Source: Reichenbachiella sp.
GTDB taxonomy: Bacteria > Bacteroidota > Bacteroidia > Cytophagales > Cyclobacteriaceae
Direction of reading: 5' to 3'
Assembly (NCBI RefSeq): GCF_033344935.1
Contig: NZ_JAWPMM010000001.1
Location: 4,181,501-4,245,500 of the forward strand
DNA length: 64,000 nucleotides
Shown: piece by piece, positions 54,587 to 63,925 of the stretch
How the letters are laid out: every line of letters begins with the position of its first letter
Numbering within the stretch: the stretch's first letter is position 1
Position numbers and translations under genes: made by a program
The notes under the pieces: model-generated
What the model was told of the DNA's origin: nothing
The model's input: only the letters and a program-made list of their open reading frames with translations
The model's database searches: none

Positions 54587-55948
54587 TTATTTCTTTTTTT
54601 CTCCGGTTGCTTTAATAATACTTTTCACCTCGGCCATGTTGATCACTGGGAAGAATTTCGCGAAAGCGAAGAAACAAGTGAAGAACAATCCGAATGTAAA
54701 GATGTAAACCCCTATGTCAACCCATGTTGGATAAAACATCGCCCATGAAGAAGGCAAGAAGTCTCTGTGTAGGGAAGTTACAATAATTACAAATCGCTCG
54801 AACCACATTCCGATGTTTACAATAATTGAAATCACGAAAGTGGCAGCGATACTAGTTCTAATTTTCTTAAACCAGAATAACTGGGGAGAGATCACGTTAC
54901 AGGTCATCATCGAAGCGTATGCCCACCAGTATGGTCCAAGTGCTCTGTTGAAGAAAGCATATTGCTCACCTTCAACACCTGAGTACCAAGCGATGAAAAG
55001 CTCAGTGATATAAGCTACACCTACGATTGATCCGGTCACCATGATAATGATGTTCATCAATGAGATGTGCTCGATAGTAATGTAATCTTGCAGTTTGTAA
55101 ACGTGTCTGGTTACAATCATCAATGTCAATACCATGGCAAATCCTGAGAAGATCGCACCTGCCACGAAGTATGGAGGGAAGATCGTCGTATGCCATCCAG
55201 GGATTACTGAAGTAGCAAAGTCAAAAGATACAATGGTGTGTACTGAAAGTACCAGTGGAGTAGCCAATCCAGCCAACACTAAGGCTACTGTCTCATAGCG
55301 AGACCAGGTTTTTGCTGCACCATCCCATCCTAGAGAAAGTGCACCGTATATTTTTTTGCTGATGCCAGTAGCTCTATCTCTAATGGTAGCGAAGTCAGGA
55401 ACTAGTCCGATGTACCAGAAAACAAGAGAAACTGAGAAGTATGTAGAAATCGCAAATACGTCCCAAAGAAGCGGCGAGTTGAAGTTTACCCAAAGCGAAC
55501 CGTAAGTGTTCGGTAGAGGTAGCGCCCAAATCGCTCCAATCCATGGACGACCCATGTGAAGGAGTGGGAACTGCAAAGCACAGATAACGGCAAAAATGGT
55601 CATCGCTTCTGCTGCACGGTTAATCGACATTCTCCACCGCTGTCTAAACAACAACAAGATCGCCGAAATCAAAGTACCAGCGTGACCGATACCTACCCAC
55701 CATACGAAGTTGGTGATATCCCAAGCCCAACCTACGGTTTTGTTTAGACCCCAGCTTCCAATGCCTTCCCAAACTAAAGTGAAGACACAAAAAGCGCCAT
55801 AGCCTAAGAGCGCCAATGATACCGCCATAGCGGCATACCAAGACTTGGCAGGTGCCTGCTCTACTCTTATACAAATGTCCTCAGTGACGTCGTGTACCGT
55901 TTTGCCCCCTGTGACGAGAGGTTTACGAACTACTGCTTCTGCGTGCAT
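54587..55948 (-). CDS. actC: Alternative Complex III quinol-binding subunit ActC (NrfD/PsrC family)
   Basis: 453 residues, ten helices. NrfD fold: [20 protein letters not shown] (quinone-site region, with the conserved His), [40 protein letters not shown], and [20 protein letters not shown]. It oxidises menaquinol on the periplasmic side, passing electrons to ActB. Confidence 0.95.
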   Translation of the reverse strand: MHAEAVVRKPLVTGGKTVHDVTEDICIRVEQAPAKSWYAAMAVSLALLGYGAFCVFTLVWEGIGSWGLNKTVGWAWDITNFVWWVGIGHAGTLISAILLLFRQRWRMSINRAAEAMTIFAVICALQFPLLHMGRPWIGAIWALPLPNTYGSLWVNFNSPLLWDVFAISTYFSVSLVFWYIGLVPDFATIRDRATGISKKIYGALSLGWDGAAKTWSRYETVALVLAGLATPLVLSVHTIVSFDFATSVIPGWHTTIFPPYFVAGAIFSGFAMVLTLMIVTRHVYKLQDYITIEHISLMNIIIMVTGSIVGVAYITELFIAWYSGVEGEQYAFFNRALGPYWWAYASMMTCNVISPQLFWFKKIRTSIAATFVISIIVNIGMWFERFVIIVTSLHRDFLPSSWAMFYPTWVDIGVYIFTFGLFFTCFFAFAKFFPVINMAEVKSIIKATGEKKK

Positions 55949-55967
55949 ATTGATTTTAATTTATAAA

Positions 55968-58900
55968 TTAAGCGTTAGCTTCTTTTTCTTCTTTATTTCT
56001 AATCTTCGTGAAATACCAAACATTTGGTTTCACAGAAAGCTCTTCCAACACATGGTAAGCCCTTTCTTCTTTGACTTCTGGTCCATTTTCTCCGTTCTCC
56101 AATTTCAACATTTGTGAAATTCTAGACTTAGGATCTTTCAAGTCACCGAATACGATGGCCTCTGATGGACAAGCCGAAGCACAAGCCGAAGTAATCTCAC
56201 CATCTACAGGTCTTCTTCCTTCCTTCTTAGCTTCTAGTTTGCCATACTGGATTCTCTGAACACAGAATGAACATTTTTCCATTACCCCTCTAGAACGAAC
56301 GGTTACGTCTGGGTTCAATACCATTTTACCCAAGTCGTTGTTCATAGAAGTATTTTCAGGGAACTGATCGTTGTCGTGATACTTGAACCAGTTGAATCTT
56401 CTTACTTTATATGGACAGTTGTTTGCACAATATCTTGTACCAATACATCTGTTGTAAGCCATTTGGTTCAACCCTTCCGTAGAGTGGTTGGTAGCAGCCA
56501 CAGGACAAACTGTCTCACATGGCGCATTGTTACACTGCTGACACATCATTGGTTGGAAAGTAACTTCTGGATTTTCCGCTGAAGGAATTTCCATCTCTCT
56601 CAAGTCACCTTCTGGTGCGTCACTGCTATAATATCTATCGATTCTCAACCAAGTCATTTCTCTTCGGTTGAGTACTTCTTCTTTTCCTACTACAGGTACG
56701 TTGTTTTCTGCCTGACAAGAAACGGTACATGCACCACATCCTGTACAAGAATTCAAGTCGATCGTCATACCCCAGTGGTGGTTTGGATATTCATGTCCAG
56801 ACCAAAGAGATACGTTACCTGGTTTAGTTTTTCCGCTGTAAGTAGTGATCATTGGGAAATCTCTACCTGCACTTGGATCTTTTTGATATTTTGAAAGAAT
56901 AGACTCTTGGATCACATTTTCTCTACCCATATAAGTATGGTGAGTTTGTGTCTGAGCTACTTTGTATTCTTCACCACTTAGAGAAACAGAAACTCCTGAA
57001 GTCACTGCTTTGCTCTGAGCGCCTGTTTTGTAATCCATCAATGGGTAAGCATTTACGCCCACTCCGTTGGCTACTTTACCAGCACTAGTTCTTCCGTATC
57101 CTACAGCCAATCCTACTGTTCCGTTCGCTTGTCCAGGTTGAACCATGGCAGGAACTTTAATTGGCTCATTGTTGCCAACTTTCAATGAAACTAACTGCGT
57201 AGTCATATCTCCCAATTTCAGCCCTAGCTCTTCAGCCATTTTTGGTGAAATCGTCAAGTAGTTATCCCAAACTGCTTTAGTGATCGGGTCTGGCATTTCT
57301 TGCAACCATGGGTTGTTCGCCTGAGAACCGTTTCCAATGGCTGATTTCTCATACATTACTAGTTCTACACCTGATGCAGTAGATTTTAACCCAGATGCAG
57401 CAGCAGCTACATCACCAGCAAATGTTACTGCCTCAGCTTCTACAGCAGTTTCTAAAACACCTGATTGAACTGTAGTATCCCAATACGTTTGCTTGTCACC
57501 AGTAGCATTGGCTGTCCATCTTGCTTTTACGAAATCGAAGTACGACTCACTGCTTCCAGACCACACCAAGAATGACTGTCCCGCTTGACGCGTATTGAAC
57601 AAGTTAGAAATAGTAGGCTGAGATAAACTGAATTTACCAGTTACTGGCTCAAAATCATTCCAAGACTCCAAGAAGTGATTATCTGGAGCGATGGCGCTAG
57701 TCAAACTAGCCGTCTCATCTTTTCTATCTGAAGTAGAAAGAGAGAATTTAGCTTTTTTCAAACCTGCTGCGATCTGGGCGCCTAGGGCGTGATCATAAAC
57801 AGGGTTGCTATTAAAAAACAAAACTCCATCAATGTTACCTGCATTCAGGTCTTTGATGAAGTTTACCATTGCTTTATCGTCTCCTTTTCTGGTGTTGACT
57901 GCAGATGCCAAATCGATTGTAGTTCCGTAACAACCTAATAAGTTGTTGATCGCATTGACAAGTACTTGAACATTTTCGTCATTCGATCCTGAAACCACTA
58001 CTGACTTGGACTTGCTCGACCAAAGGTCGTTAGCTGCTTTTGTCAATACCGCTGTATCTCCCACTTTAGGAGCCGATACAGAAGGAGCGCCAGCTTTAGC
58101 AGCTAGCATGTTATATAAGTTAGCCACGTAAGCACCTTGCTGAGAAGGTTTAATTGCGTTTCTATAATCTGCGTTAGAACCTGTCAATGAAAGATTAGAC
58201 TCGAAAGAGTATAACCTCGACATGGTTTTCTTTTTATCATTCAATCTTCTAGTCTGCGCGAACTGCTTGCTATGAAGCGTATGGTTCAACCAGTTGCCTA
58301 AAAAGTCAGCATCGAAAGACACGATAGTGTCCGCTTTGCTGAAGTCGTATGAAGGAATAGCTCTTTTTCCAAAAGACTTTTCATTGGCAGCCAATGCACC
58401 GCTGAAAGATACCTGATCGTATTGGATGTGCTCAAGACCTGCATACTTAGCTTTCAATGCATCTATTGTAGCTAATGTTGAAGGACTAAAAACAGAAGCA
58501 CTAACCAAAGCAATTCTATTGGCTCCAGCCAATTGCTTCGCTACTTCCTTGTCTAAGTCATCCCATGAAACAGATTGACCTCCTAATTCAGGTCCTTGCA
58601 ATCTTTCTTTATCATATAGAGAAAGAACAGAAGCCTGAGCTTGAGAAGAAGTACCACCACCAGAAACGGTAGAAAGCTTATTGCCATCAATTTTGATCGG
58701 ACGGCCTTCCCTTGTCTTTACTACTACAGAACAGTATTCGTTACCATTCACATAAGACGAAGCATAATAATTTGGAACACCTGGATCTACATCCACTGGT
58801 TTGTTCAAATAAGGAATTGCTTTTCTGACAGGCGTTTCACAAGCAGCCAATGAAGCTGCTGCTACACCAAATCCCATCAATTTCAAGAAGTCCCTTCTGC

Positions 58901-59033
58901 TGGCGCCGGTTCCTTCTGACTCACCACTGATTGGCAAGTACTCTGGAAACTCTTTGTCAGCATGCTTTTCGAATTCTGGGTTTTTGGTCAATTCCTCTAA
59001 CCCTTTCCAATATTGCTTTTTGGTCTCTTTCAT
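55968..59033 (-). CDS. actB: Alternative Complex III iron-sulfur subunit ActB
   Basis: 1021 residues. Twin-arginine-like start SRRDFLKLMGFGVAAASLAA plus Cys (lipobox), so exported folded. Residues ~80-700: molybdopterin-oxidoreductase-like domain that in ACIII holds no molybdenum. Residues ~740-1000: ferredoxin domain with four cluster motifs: CTGCGACTVSCQAENNVP, MCQQCNNAPCETVCPVA, RCIGTRYCANNCPYKVRRF, KCSFCVQRIQYGK with CASACPSEAIVFGD. In known structures these hold three [4Fe-4S] and one [3Fe-4S] clusters. Confidence 0.96.
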   Translation of the reverse strand: MKETKKQYWKGLEELTKNPEFEKHADKEFPEYLPISGESEGTGASRRDFLKLMGFGVAAASLAACETPVRKAIPYLNKPVDVDPGVPNYYASSYVNGNEYCSVVVKTREGRPIKIDGNKLSTVSGGGTSSQAQASVLSLYDKERLQGPELGGQSVSWDDLDKEVAKQLAGANRIALVSASVFSPSTLATIDALKAKYAGLEHIQYDQVSFSGALAANEKSFGKRAIPSYDFSKADTIVSFDADFLGNWLNHTLHSKQFAQTRRLNDKKKTMSRLYSFESNLSLTGSNADYRNAIKPSQQGAYVANLYNMLAAKAGAPSVSAPKVGDTAVLTKAANDLWSSKSKSVVVSGSNDENVQVLVNAINNLLGCYGTTIDLASAVNTRKGDDKAMVNFIKDLNAGNIDGVLFFNSNPVYDHALGAQIAAGLKKAKFSLSTSDRKDETASLTSAIAPDNHFLESWNDFEPVTGKFSLSQPTISNLFNTRQAGQSFLVWSGSSESYFDFVKARWTANATGDKQTYWDTTVQSGVLETAVEAEAVTFAGDVAAAASGLKSTASGVELVMYEKSAIGNGSQANNPWLQEMPDPITKAVWDNYLTISPKMAEELGLKLGDMTTQLVSLKVGNNEPIKVPAMVQPGQANGTVGLAVGYGRTSAGKVANGVGVNAYPLMDYKTGAQSKAVTSGVSVSLSGEEYKVAQTQTHHTYMGRENVIQESILSKYQKDPSAGRDFPMITTYSGKTKPGNVSLWSGHEYPNHHWGMTIDLNSCTGCGACTVSCQAENNVPVVGKEEVLNRREMTWLRIDRYYSSDAPEGDLREMEIPSAENPEVTFQPMMCQQCNNAPCETVCPVAATNHSTEGLNQMAYNRCIGTRYCANNCPYKVRRFNWFKYHDNDQFPENTSMNNDLGKMVLNPDVTVRSRGVMEKCSFCVQRIQYGKLEAKKEGRRPVDGEITSACASACPSEAIVFGDLKDPKSRISQMLKLENGENGPEVKEERAYHVLEELSVKPNVWYFTKIRNKEEKEANA

Positions 59034-59105
59034 GTGTTAATTGACTTTCTTAGTCGTTTGAAGTGATTTCCACCTCAATAAAAGTGTCTTAATATTTTTA
59101 TATAA

Positions 59106-60368
59106 TTAGTAGTGACATTTAGAACACTCAAGTCCTCCAATGTCTTCTACTTTCATTGATTCCTTGCTATGCTCTGCATGCTTGGCCACCAACTTATTAT
59201 AATAGTCATTTCCTTTCGTATTCACATCTGTCTCTCTGTGACAGTTGATACACCAACCCATAGTCAGTGGTGCATACTGCGATACTTTTTCCATCTCTTC
59301 AATAGGACCGTGACAAGTTTGGCATTCAACTCCACCCACTTGCACGTGTTGCGAGTGATTGAAATATGCCAAATCAGGCAAGTTGTGTATTCTCACCCAT
59401 TCGATTGGCTCGTTGTTTTCAATCGCTGCATAAATCTTCTGGATCTCAGGAGACTCTGTTTTGATCGATGAGTGACAGTTCATACAAATGTTTGGAGAAG
59501 GAATGTTCGCATTCTTACTCTTTCTAACACCTGTGTGACAGTAGTTACAGTCAATTTTGTAATCTCCCGCGTGAATCTTGTGCGAGAAAGCAATTGGCTG
59601 ATCTGGCTGATAGCCCTGTTGAACGCCAATGGTGAATATACCATCAATGGCAGACTTCATTAGAATAGCCGTAAAGATGAATGCCATCAAACCTAAGAAA
59701 GCATTGCTCTTTACTAAAGCACCTACATCAAATGTTTGGTCAGCAATTTCTCTGTCTTCTTCAGATAGGTCATCTTTCTGAGACAAGTACTTCTTCAACA
59801 TGGTGATGATCATTCCCAATACTGCCAGTATCAATACCAGCACTACGAGTAAAACGATCATTACTGTATTTACAAATTGAGAAGGCTCTTCTGAAGCAGC
59901 TTCGCCTCCACCCGTTGTAGTGGTCTCTTCGGCAGCTACTACTATTTCTTTAGCAGACTCAGCTTTCAGGTAACCTACAATAGAAGCAATTTCCGCATCT
60001 TCGAAATCGAAGGCGGTCATTTCTGTTTTGTTGTATTCGTTGTAAAGGTTTACCGCATATTCGTCGCCACTCTGAATTACTTTCTGAGAGTTTTTAACAA
60101 ATGCTTTAATCCAATCAAGGTTTCTTCTTTTATGTATATCTCTCAGTGCAGGTCCGATTACCTTATCATTCACTGCATGACAAACCGTACAATTAGCCTT
60201 AAATAATTTTTCTCCAGCTGATATGGTCGCCTCGTCTGTAGGGATGCCATCATCCTGCGCTACAGCGGCATTTTGCGTGAACAAAACTGAAAAAATCAAG
60301 GAGAGGAATAGAACGGTTTTAGTGCTTAAAAATCCCGCTCTGGAGTGTAAACTATATTTTTTTGACAT
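59106..60368 (-). CDS. actA: Alternative Complex III multiheme cytochrome ActA, with extra N-terminal cytochrome c domain
   Basis: 420 residues. Signal ~1-37. Six CxxCH hemes: CTVCH in an N-terminal monoheme domain (~50-135), and CNYCH, CMNCH, CQTCH, CINCH and CSKCH in the pentaheme core. Two membrane helices between them (VMIVLLVVLVLILAVLGMII; FLGLMAFIFTAILMKSAID). Standard ActA has five hemes; the added domain is common in Bacteroidota. Carries electrons from the ActB clusters outward. First gene of the operon. Confidence 0.94.
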   Translation of the reverse strand: MSKKYSLHSRAGFLSTKTVLFLSLIFSVLFTQNAAVAQDDGIPTDEATISAGEKLFKANCTVCHAVNDKVIGPALRDIHKRRNLDWIKAFVKNSQKVIQSGDEYAVNLYNEYNKTEMTAFDFEDAEIASIVGYLKAESAKEIVVAAEETTTTGGGEAASEEPSQFVNTVMIVLLVVLVLILAVLGMIITMLKKYLSQKDDLSEEDREIADQTFDVGALVKSNAFLGLMAFIFTAILMKSAIDGIFTIGVQQGYQPDQPIAFSHKIHAGDYKIDCNYCHTGVRKSKNANIPSPNICMNCHSSIKTESPEIQKIYAAIENNEPIEWVRIHNLPDLAYFNHSQHVQVGGVECQTCHGPIEEMEKVSQYAPLTMGWCINCHRETDVNTKGNDYYNKLVAKHAEHSKESMKVEDIGGLECSKCHY

Positions 60369-60399
60369 CAGTTTTAGCTTTCCTTTTTGTAAAGTGGTG

Positions 60400-60429
60400 C
60401 AAATGTAACATCGGGTTGCTGTATTTCAA
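60400..60429 (-). promoter_or_regulatory. promoter of the act/cta respiratory operon
   Basis: Minus strand: TTG (60429-60427), 19-base spacer, TACATTTG (60407-60400). This matches the Bacteroidota sigma consensus (-33 TTG, -7 TAnnTTTG, spacer 19-21). The ActA start lies 32 bases downstream of the -7 element. Confidence 0.75.
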
Positions 60430-60653
60430 AAACATAATAATAGCATCTACGTAGTGAAGACCATACACCCCCAACATCACAGCAACATCCAATTGATAAT
60501 CAGAACTTTACAAGATTATTTCTAACCAAAATATTCGCTATTTAGAATTAATTTAAATAACTAAAATCATAGCTAAATTCTGAGCCTTACATTTATTTAT
60601 TTAGTATCATTTTTATGATTCTTATCATGCCGTTCATTTTTCTAAGGCCAAAA

Positions 60654-60683
60654 TTGTATACATAATATTCTTATGTATATTTG
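60654..60683 (+). promoter_or_regulatory. padR promoter, apparently leaderless
   Basis: TTG (60654-60656), 19-base spacer, TATATTTG (60676-60683), again a full match to the Bacteroidota consensus. The ATG of padR (60688) begins four bases after the -7 box, where transcription should start, so the mRNA would have almost no leader. Confidence 0.75.
60657..60679. promoter_or_regulatory. palindromic operator inside the padR promoter
   Basis: TATACATAA (60657-60665), spacer TATTC, TTATGTATA (60671-60679): a perfect 9+9 inverted repeat filling the space between the -33 and -7 boxes. A dimer bound here would block RNA polymerase, so self-repression by PadR is likely. Confidence 0.7.
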
Positions 60684-60687
60684 CCTT

Positions 60688-61023
60688 ATGTATTCAAAGG
60701 AATTATTGAAAGGTACCCTAAAAACCATTGTGCTGAAGTTACTTTCAGCTAATGGTCGCATGTATGGCTATGAAATCACCCAAAAAGTGAAAGTACTAAC
60801 CCATGAAAAGATTCAACTGACCGAAGGTGCGTTATACCCTACACTGCACAAATTGGAAGCAGATGGATTAGTGACCACAACAGTAGAAAACATCAACGGA
60901 CGAAAAAGGAAATACTACAATATCACCACAGCAGGTAGCGAAGAAGCCACTGAACGTTCGAATGAATTTACAGAGTTTGTACAGACCATGTTGTTGCTTT
61001 TAAATCCACAGTTGAATAAATAA
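60688..61023 (+). CDS. PadR family transcriptional regulator
   Basis: 111 residues from the ATG at 60688 (MYSKELLKGTLK). Winged helix: LKTIVLKLLSANGRMYGYEI, LTEGALYPTLHKLEADGLV (recognition helix) and NGRKRKYYNITTAGSEE (wing). An ATG five codons upstream would lie within the -7 box, so the later start is preferred. Eight bases separate it from the peptidase gene, so it should control that gene too. Confidence 0.9.
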   Translation: MYSKELLKGTLKTIVLKLLSANGRMYGYEITQKVKVLTHEKIQLTEGALYPTLHKLEADGLVTTTVENINGRKRKYYNITTAGSEEATERSNEFTEFVQTMLLLLNPQLNK

Positions 61024-61031
61024 GTTTTGAT

Positions 61032-61796
61032 ATGAAAACCATGAAGACACTTACAAAAACACAATACTTGTATATCAAGAATGACCTAAAGGCTAAAGGT
61101 TTATCCAAAGGTTTTAGAACAGAACTTCTGGATCATGTTTGCTGTATGGTAGAAATACAACTCACTGATGGCAAAGATTTTTCTGCGGCCTATAAAGAAG
61201 TGCTCAATACATTCGGTCAAGAAGGGTTTGAGGAACTCAAACAAACTTCACCAGTTATAAAGAAACAAAGACGAAATACCATCAGCCAGCTATTAGCATC
61301 TGGAATAGCTGCTTCCGTTTTTATGATGGTATTCGCCGTGGATGCGCAAGAGCCTCCAACTATTTCTCCTTTGGATCATTACAAACGAATCACTTCCAAT
61401 TTTGGTGAGCGCTACAATCCATTGAAGAAGCAAAAGGATTTTCACAAGGGAATCGATTTTGCAGCCGAGGTCGGAACACCTGTACAGTCGACCGCTGCGG
61501 GCACTGTGATTTCAGTGAGCTCCAACCACGGTGGGTATGGTAAAAAAATAGAAATCGAACACAATGAAGGATTTATTACCAAATATGCCCATCTCTCGGA
61601 AATCAAAGTAAAAGAAGGAGAATTAGTCACGCTTGGACAGGTCATTGGACTATCTGGAAATACAGGCGCTTCCACCGCACCACACCTGCATTACGAAGTA
61701 CTTAAAGAAGGAGAATATGTTGATCCATTAGATTATTTCACCATACAGAATCAACAAATCGGTGACAAAGTTTTATCTAAGGACAACAAGAACTAA
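61032..61796 (+). CDS. membrane-anchored M23 peptidase with a PadR-linked N-terminal domain
   Basis: 254 residues. Residues ~1-75 form a cytosolic helical domain, KTQYLYIKNDLKAKGL, ELLDHVCCMVEIQL, KDFSAAYKEVLNTFGQEGF, seen in front of Bacteroidota membrane proteins that lie next to PadR genes. One helix (ISQLLASGIAASVFMMVFAV) follows, then a periplasmic M23 domain with FHKGIDFAAEVGTPV (H-x3-D) and PHLHYEVLKEG (HxH), zinc ligands complete. It probably cuts peptidoglycan cross-bridges. The first domain may sense or bind PadR, which is inference. Confidence 0.85.
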   Translation: MKTMKTLTKTQYLYIKNDLKAKGLSKGFRTELLDHVCCMVEIQLTDGKDFSAAYKEVLNTFGQEGFEELKQTSPVIKKQRRNTISQLLASGIAASVFMMVFAVDAQEPPTISPLDHYKRITSNFGERYNPLKKQKDFHKGIDFAAEVGTPVQSTAAGTVISVSSNHGGYGKKIEIEHNEGFITKYAHLSEIKVKEGELVTLGQVIGLSGNTGASTAPHLHYEVLKEGEYVDPLDYFTIQNQQIGDKVLSKDNKN

Positions 61797-61960
61797 GTCC
61801 TGTTTACCAATCAATGACTATATCCTTGTAAAGGTAAGACAGTCCGCAGATTCTAAGCTTTCTTCGAACTAAACCCTCAAAAAATACTCATTTTTAGGTA
61901 TTTGATATAATTTCATTCTCGTCTAACATTGAAATACAATTCCTATCGTATTCAACGTAT

Positions 61961-62434
61961 ATGAGACATTTGATTAACCTTTTAGCTCTTCTTCTTTACT
62001 TTTCTTATTCAAGTTTCGCCCAATCAGTTATATCAAACGGCGGAGAAATCTTTCAAAATAATCAAATTCATTTGGCTTGGACAATTGGCGAGCCTCTCAA
62101 TGAAACATATAGCGAAAGTAATTTAATATTAAGTCAAGGTTTTCATCAATCTGCCCAAGAAGCTCTTACTACATCGGTTGATGCACTTCAATCTTTCAGC
62201 ATTTACCCAAACCCAACCCAGAGATCGCTTCAAATTCAAAGTCAGATAAGAATTGAAGAATTAATAGTAGAGATGTACAATGTAGATGGGAAATTAGTAC
62301 TTCAATCAAGTCATTTCAATTTTATAAAAACTCAAATAAATGTCACACATTTAAGTTCAGGCATTTACACCCTTTTTCTGAAATATGATCCTTCCTCTCC
62401 TGCTAAAATTTCAAAAATTATAAAATCTGAGTAA
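61961..62434 (+). CDS. small T9SS-sorted secreted protein
   Basis: 157 residues. Signal peptide ~1-21 (LLYFSYSSFAQS). Middle part with IFQNNQIHLAWTIGEPLNET and LILSQGFHQS, a pattern found upstream of sorting domains. C-terminal type A sorting domain: SIYPNPTQRSLQIQSQ, VEMYNVDGKLVLQSS, LSSGIYTLFLKY. It is sent through the type IX secretion system. Two bases before the collagen-like gene. Confidence 0.88.
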   Translation: MRHLINLLALLLYFSYSSFAQSVISNGGEIFQNNQIHLAWTIGEPLNETYSESNLILSQGFHQSAQEALTTSVDALQSFSIYPNPTQRSLQIQSQIRIEELIVEMYNVDGKLVLQSSHFNFIKTQINVTHLSSGIYTLFLKYDPSSPAKISKIIKSE

Positions 62435-62435
62435 A

Positions 62436-63923
62436 ATGAAATTATTCCTTCATCTAATACTGCTGGGACTACTTGTAAGTCCAAAATTGTTGGCGCAATC
62501 TCCCCAAGCATTCAAATACCAAGCAGTTGCAAGAGATAATGCAGGTAATGCTTTAAACAATCGAACTGTCAATTTCAAAATTAGCATTCGAGAATCAAGT
62601 GTTTCGGGAAATATTTCTTACAGCGAAACCCATCTAGTTACGACAAGCGGAAATGGCTTGGTTCAGTTCGAAATAGGAAATGGAAAAATTCTATCTGGTT
62701 CCTTCGATGAAATATCCTGGGGTGATTTCAATCATTTTGTAGAAATAGGAATTGATTTAGATGGCGGAGTAAATTTTATTTCTTTAGGCACATCGCAATT
62801 GCTTAGTACCCCATACGCACTCTACGCAGAAAATTCAGGCAGCTCAATACCAGGTCCAGTTGGTCCCGCAGGGCCAAAAGGCGAGGCTGGCCCGATCGGA
62901 CCCCAAGGTTTCGCTGGATCTGATGGTGAAGATGGAGCACAAGGACCAGCAGGACCTGCAGGCGAACAAGGTATTCCAGGAATTATTGGCCCACAGGGAG
63001 AACAGGGTATTCAAGGTGAGATAGGCCCACAGGGAGAGCAGGGAATTCAAGGAGAAGTCGGACCACAAGGAGAACAAGGCATTCAGGGAGAGCAAGGAGA
63101 AAAAGGTGATTCAGGAGAAGCAGGAATAGCTGGAATAGACGGTAAAACTATACACCACGGGTCTGTCGATCCAACGTCAGAAGGTTCAAATGGAGATTTT
63201 TATATCAACACGACAACAAATTCAATATTTGGCCCTAAAGCTGATGACTCATGGGGAGCCGGGACTTCCTTAATTGGAGCTCAGGGCCCTGCAGGCCCAC
63301 AAGGGGCAGATGGCTCAGGAAGTTCAAATGCAACCTATCGATGGGCAAGCTTTAACACCTATTCAAATGCGCTTTCTCAATGGGCATTTGACAACAATGC
63401 CAGCTTTTTTGGAGGCGTACAACCTAGCATTTGGTCTGATGCGAATGGTACGGCAGCAATGATGTCTTCTGATAAAGAAGTCTTAAGAACATTATTTCAA
63501 AGAAAAGGTCATGCAACCAAAAATGCTATGATCGTAAATGATGAATTTGCTAGCTATTCCTCCACCAATGGTCGTATCACAGCTGCAATATTTAGGATTA
63601 AGAACAATACATCAGAACCTATTATTTGGTCTCCACATGTATATTACTCTTGCTATGGGCCCTGGGGAGAAAAAGCAAGTGCCGCACTCAATGGAGAGTC
63701 AGTGATGGATGAAACAACTTCTGGAAGTAGAATAATATCAGGTTTAAGCATTCCAGGTGGAAGAACAAGTACTTTCATCATTGTTTCCAGCTCAAGTCAA
63801 CCTGCTGGAACGCCGGGAATACGAAACACAAGGTTAGGTTTTATAAACGACACATTAGATCTACCTGCTGGATTAGAGTTTGTTGATGACCTTGAAACGG
63901 CTACCGGCGGGTGGGAGCAATAA
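62436..63923 (+). CDS. secreted collagen-like Gly-X-Y repeat protein
   Basis: 495 residues. Signal ~1-20 (LLGLLVSPKLLAQS). N-terminal beta domain (SPQAFKYQAVARDNAGNALN, ISIRESSVSGNISYSETHLV) common in Bacteroidota surface proteins. Gly-X-Y repeats from ~residue 141 to ~236, with three 12-residue units (GPQGEQGIQGEI type), then a short second collagen stretch (LIGAQGPAGPQGADGSG). A globular C-terminal domain (~300-495) follows, without a T9SS sorting signal. It may form a triple-helical surface filament. The gene before it carries the T9SS domain and probably makes a partner. Confidence 0.85.
   Translation: MKLFLHLILLGLLVSPKLLAQSPQAFKYQAVARDNAGNALNNRTVNFKISIRESSVSGNISYSETHLVTTSGNGLVQFEIGNGKILSGSFDEISWGDFNHFVEIGIDLDGGVNFISLGTSQLLSTPYALYAENSGSSIPGPVGPAGPKGEAGPIGPQGFAGSDGEDGAQGPAGPAGEQGIPGIIGPQGEQGIQGEIGPQGEQGIQGEVGPQGEQGIQGEQGEKGDSGEAGIAGIDGKTIHHGSVDPTSEGSNGDFYINTTTNSIFGPKADDSWGAGTSLIGAQGPAGPQGADGSGSSNATYRWASFNTYSNALSQWAFDNNASFFGGVQPSIWSDANGTAAMMSSDKEVLRTLFQRKGHATKNAMIVNDEFASYSSTNGRITAAIFRIKNNTSEPIIWSPHVYYSCYGPWGEKASAALNGESVMDETTSGSRIISGLSIPGGRTSTFIIVSSSSQPAGTPGIRNTRLGFINDTLDLPAGLEFVDDLETATGGWEQ
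62988..63095 (+). repeat. three 36-bp tandem units in the collagen-like gene
   Basis: Units at 62988-63023, 63024-63059 and 63060-63095, each coding GPQGEQGIQGE plus I, V or Q. Codon changes between units show that they have diverged. Such tracts can change length by slippage or recombination. Confidence 0.8.
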
Positions 63924-63925
63924 AA

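Larger units (their letters stand above)
60369..60687. other. divergent regulatory region between actA and padR
   Basis: 319 bases without a gene. It holds a minus-strand promoter for the respiratory operon (60400-60429) and a plus-strand promoter with operator for padR (60654-60683). The middle 220 bases are AT-rich with nothing else recognisable. Confidence 0.8.

Noticed and set aside
62844-63095. Minus-strand 83-codon frame inside the collagen-like gene
   Set aside because: A shadow of the Gly-X-Y repeats; low-complexity antisense with no start signals.
62988-63095. CRISPR-like regular repeat
   Set aside because: The units are contiguous, in frame and coding (Gly-X-Y), without spacers.
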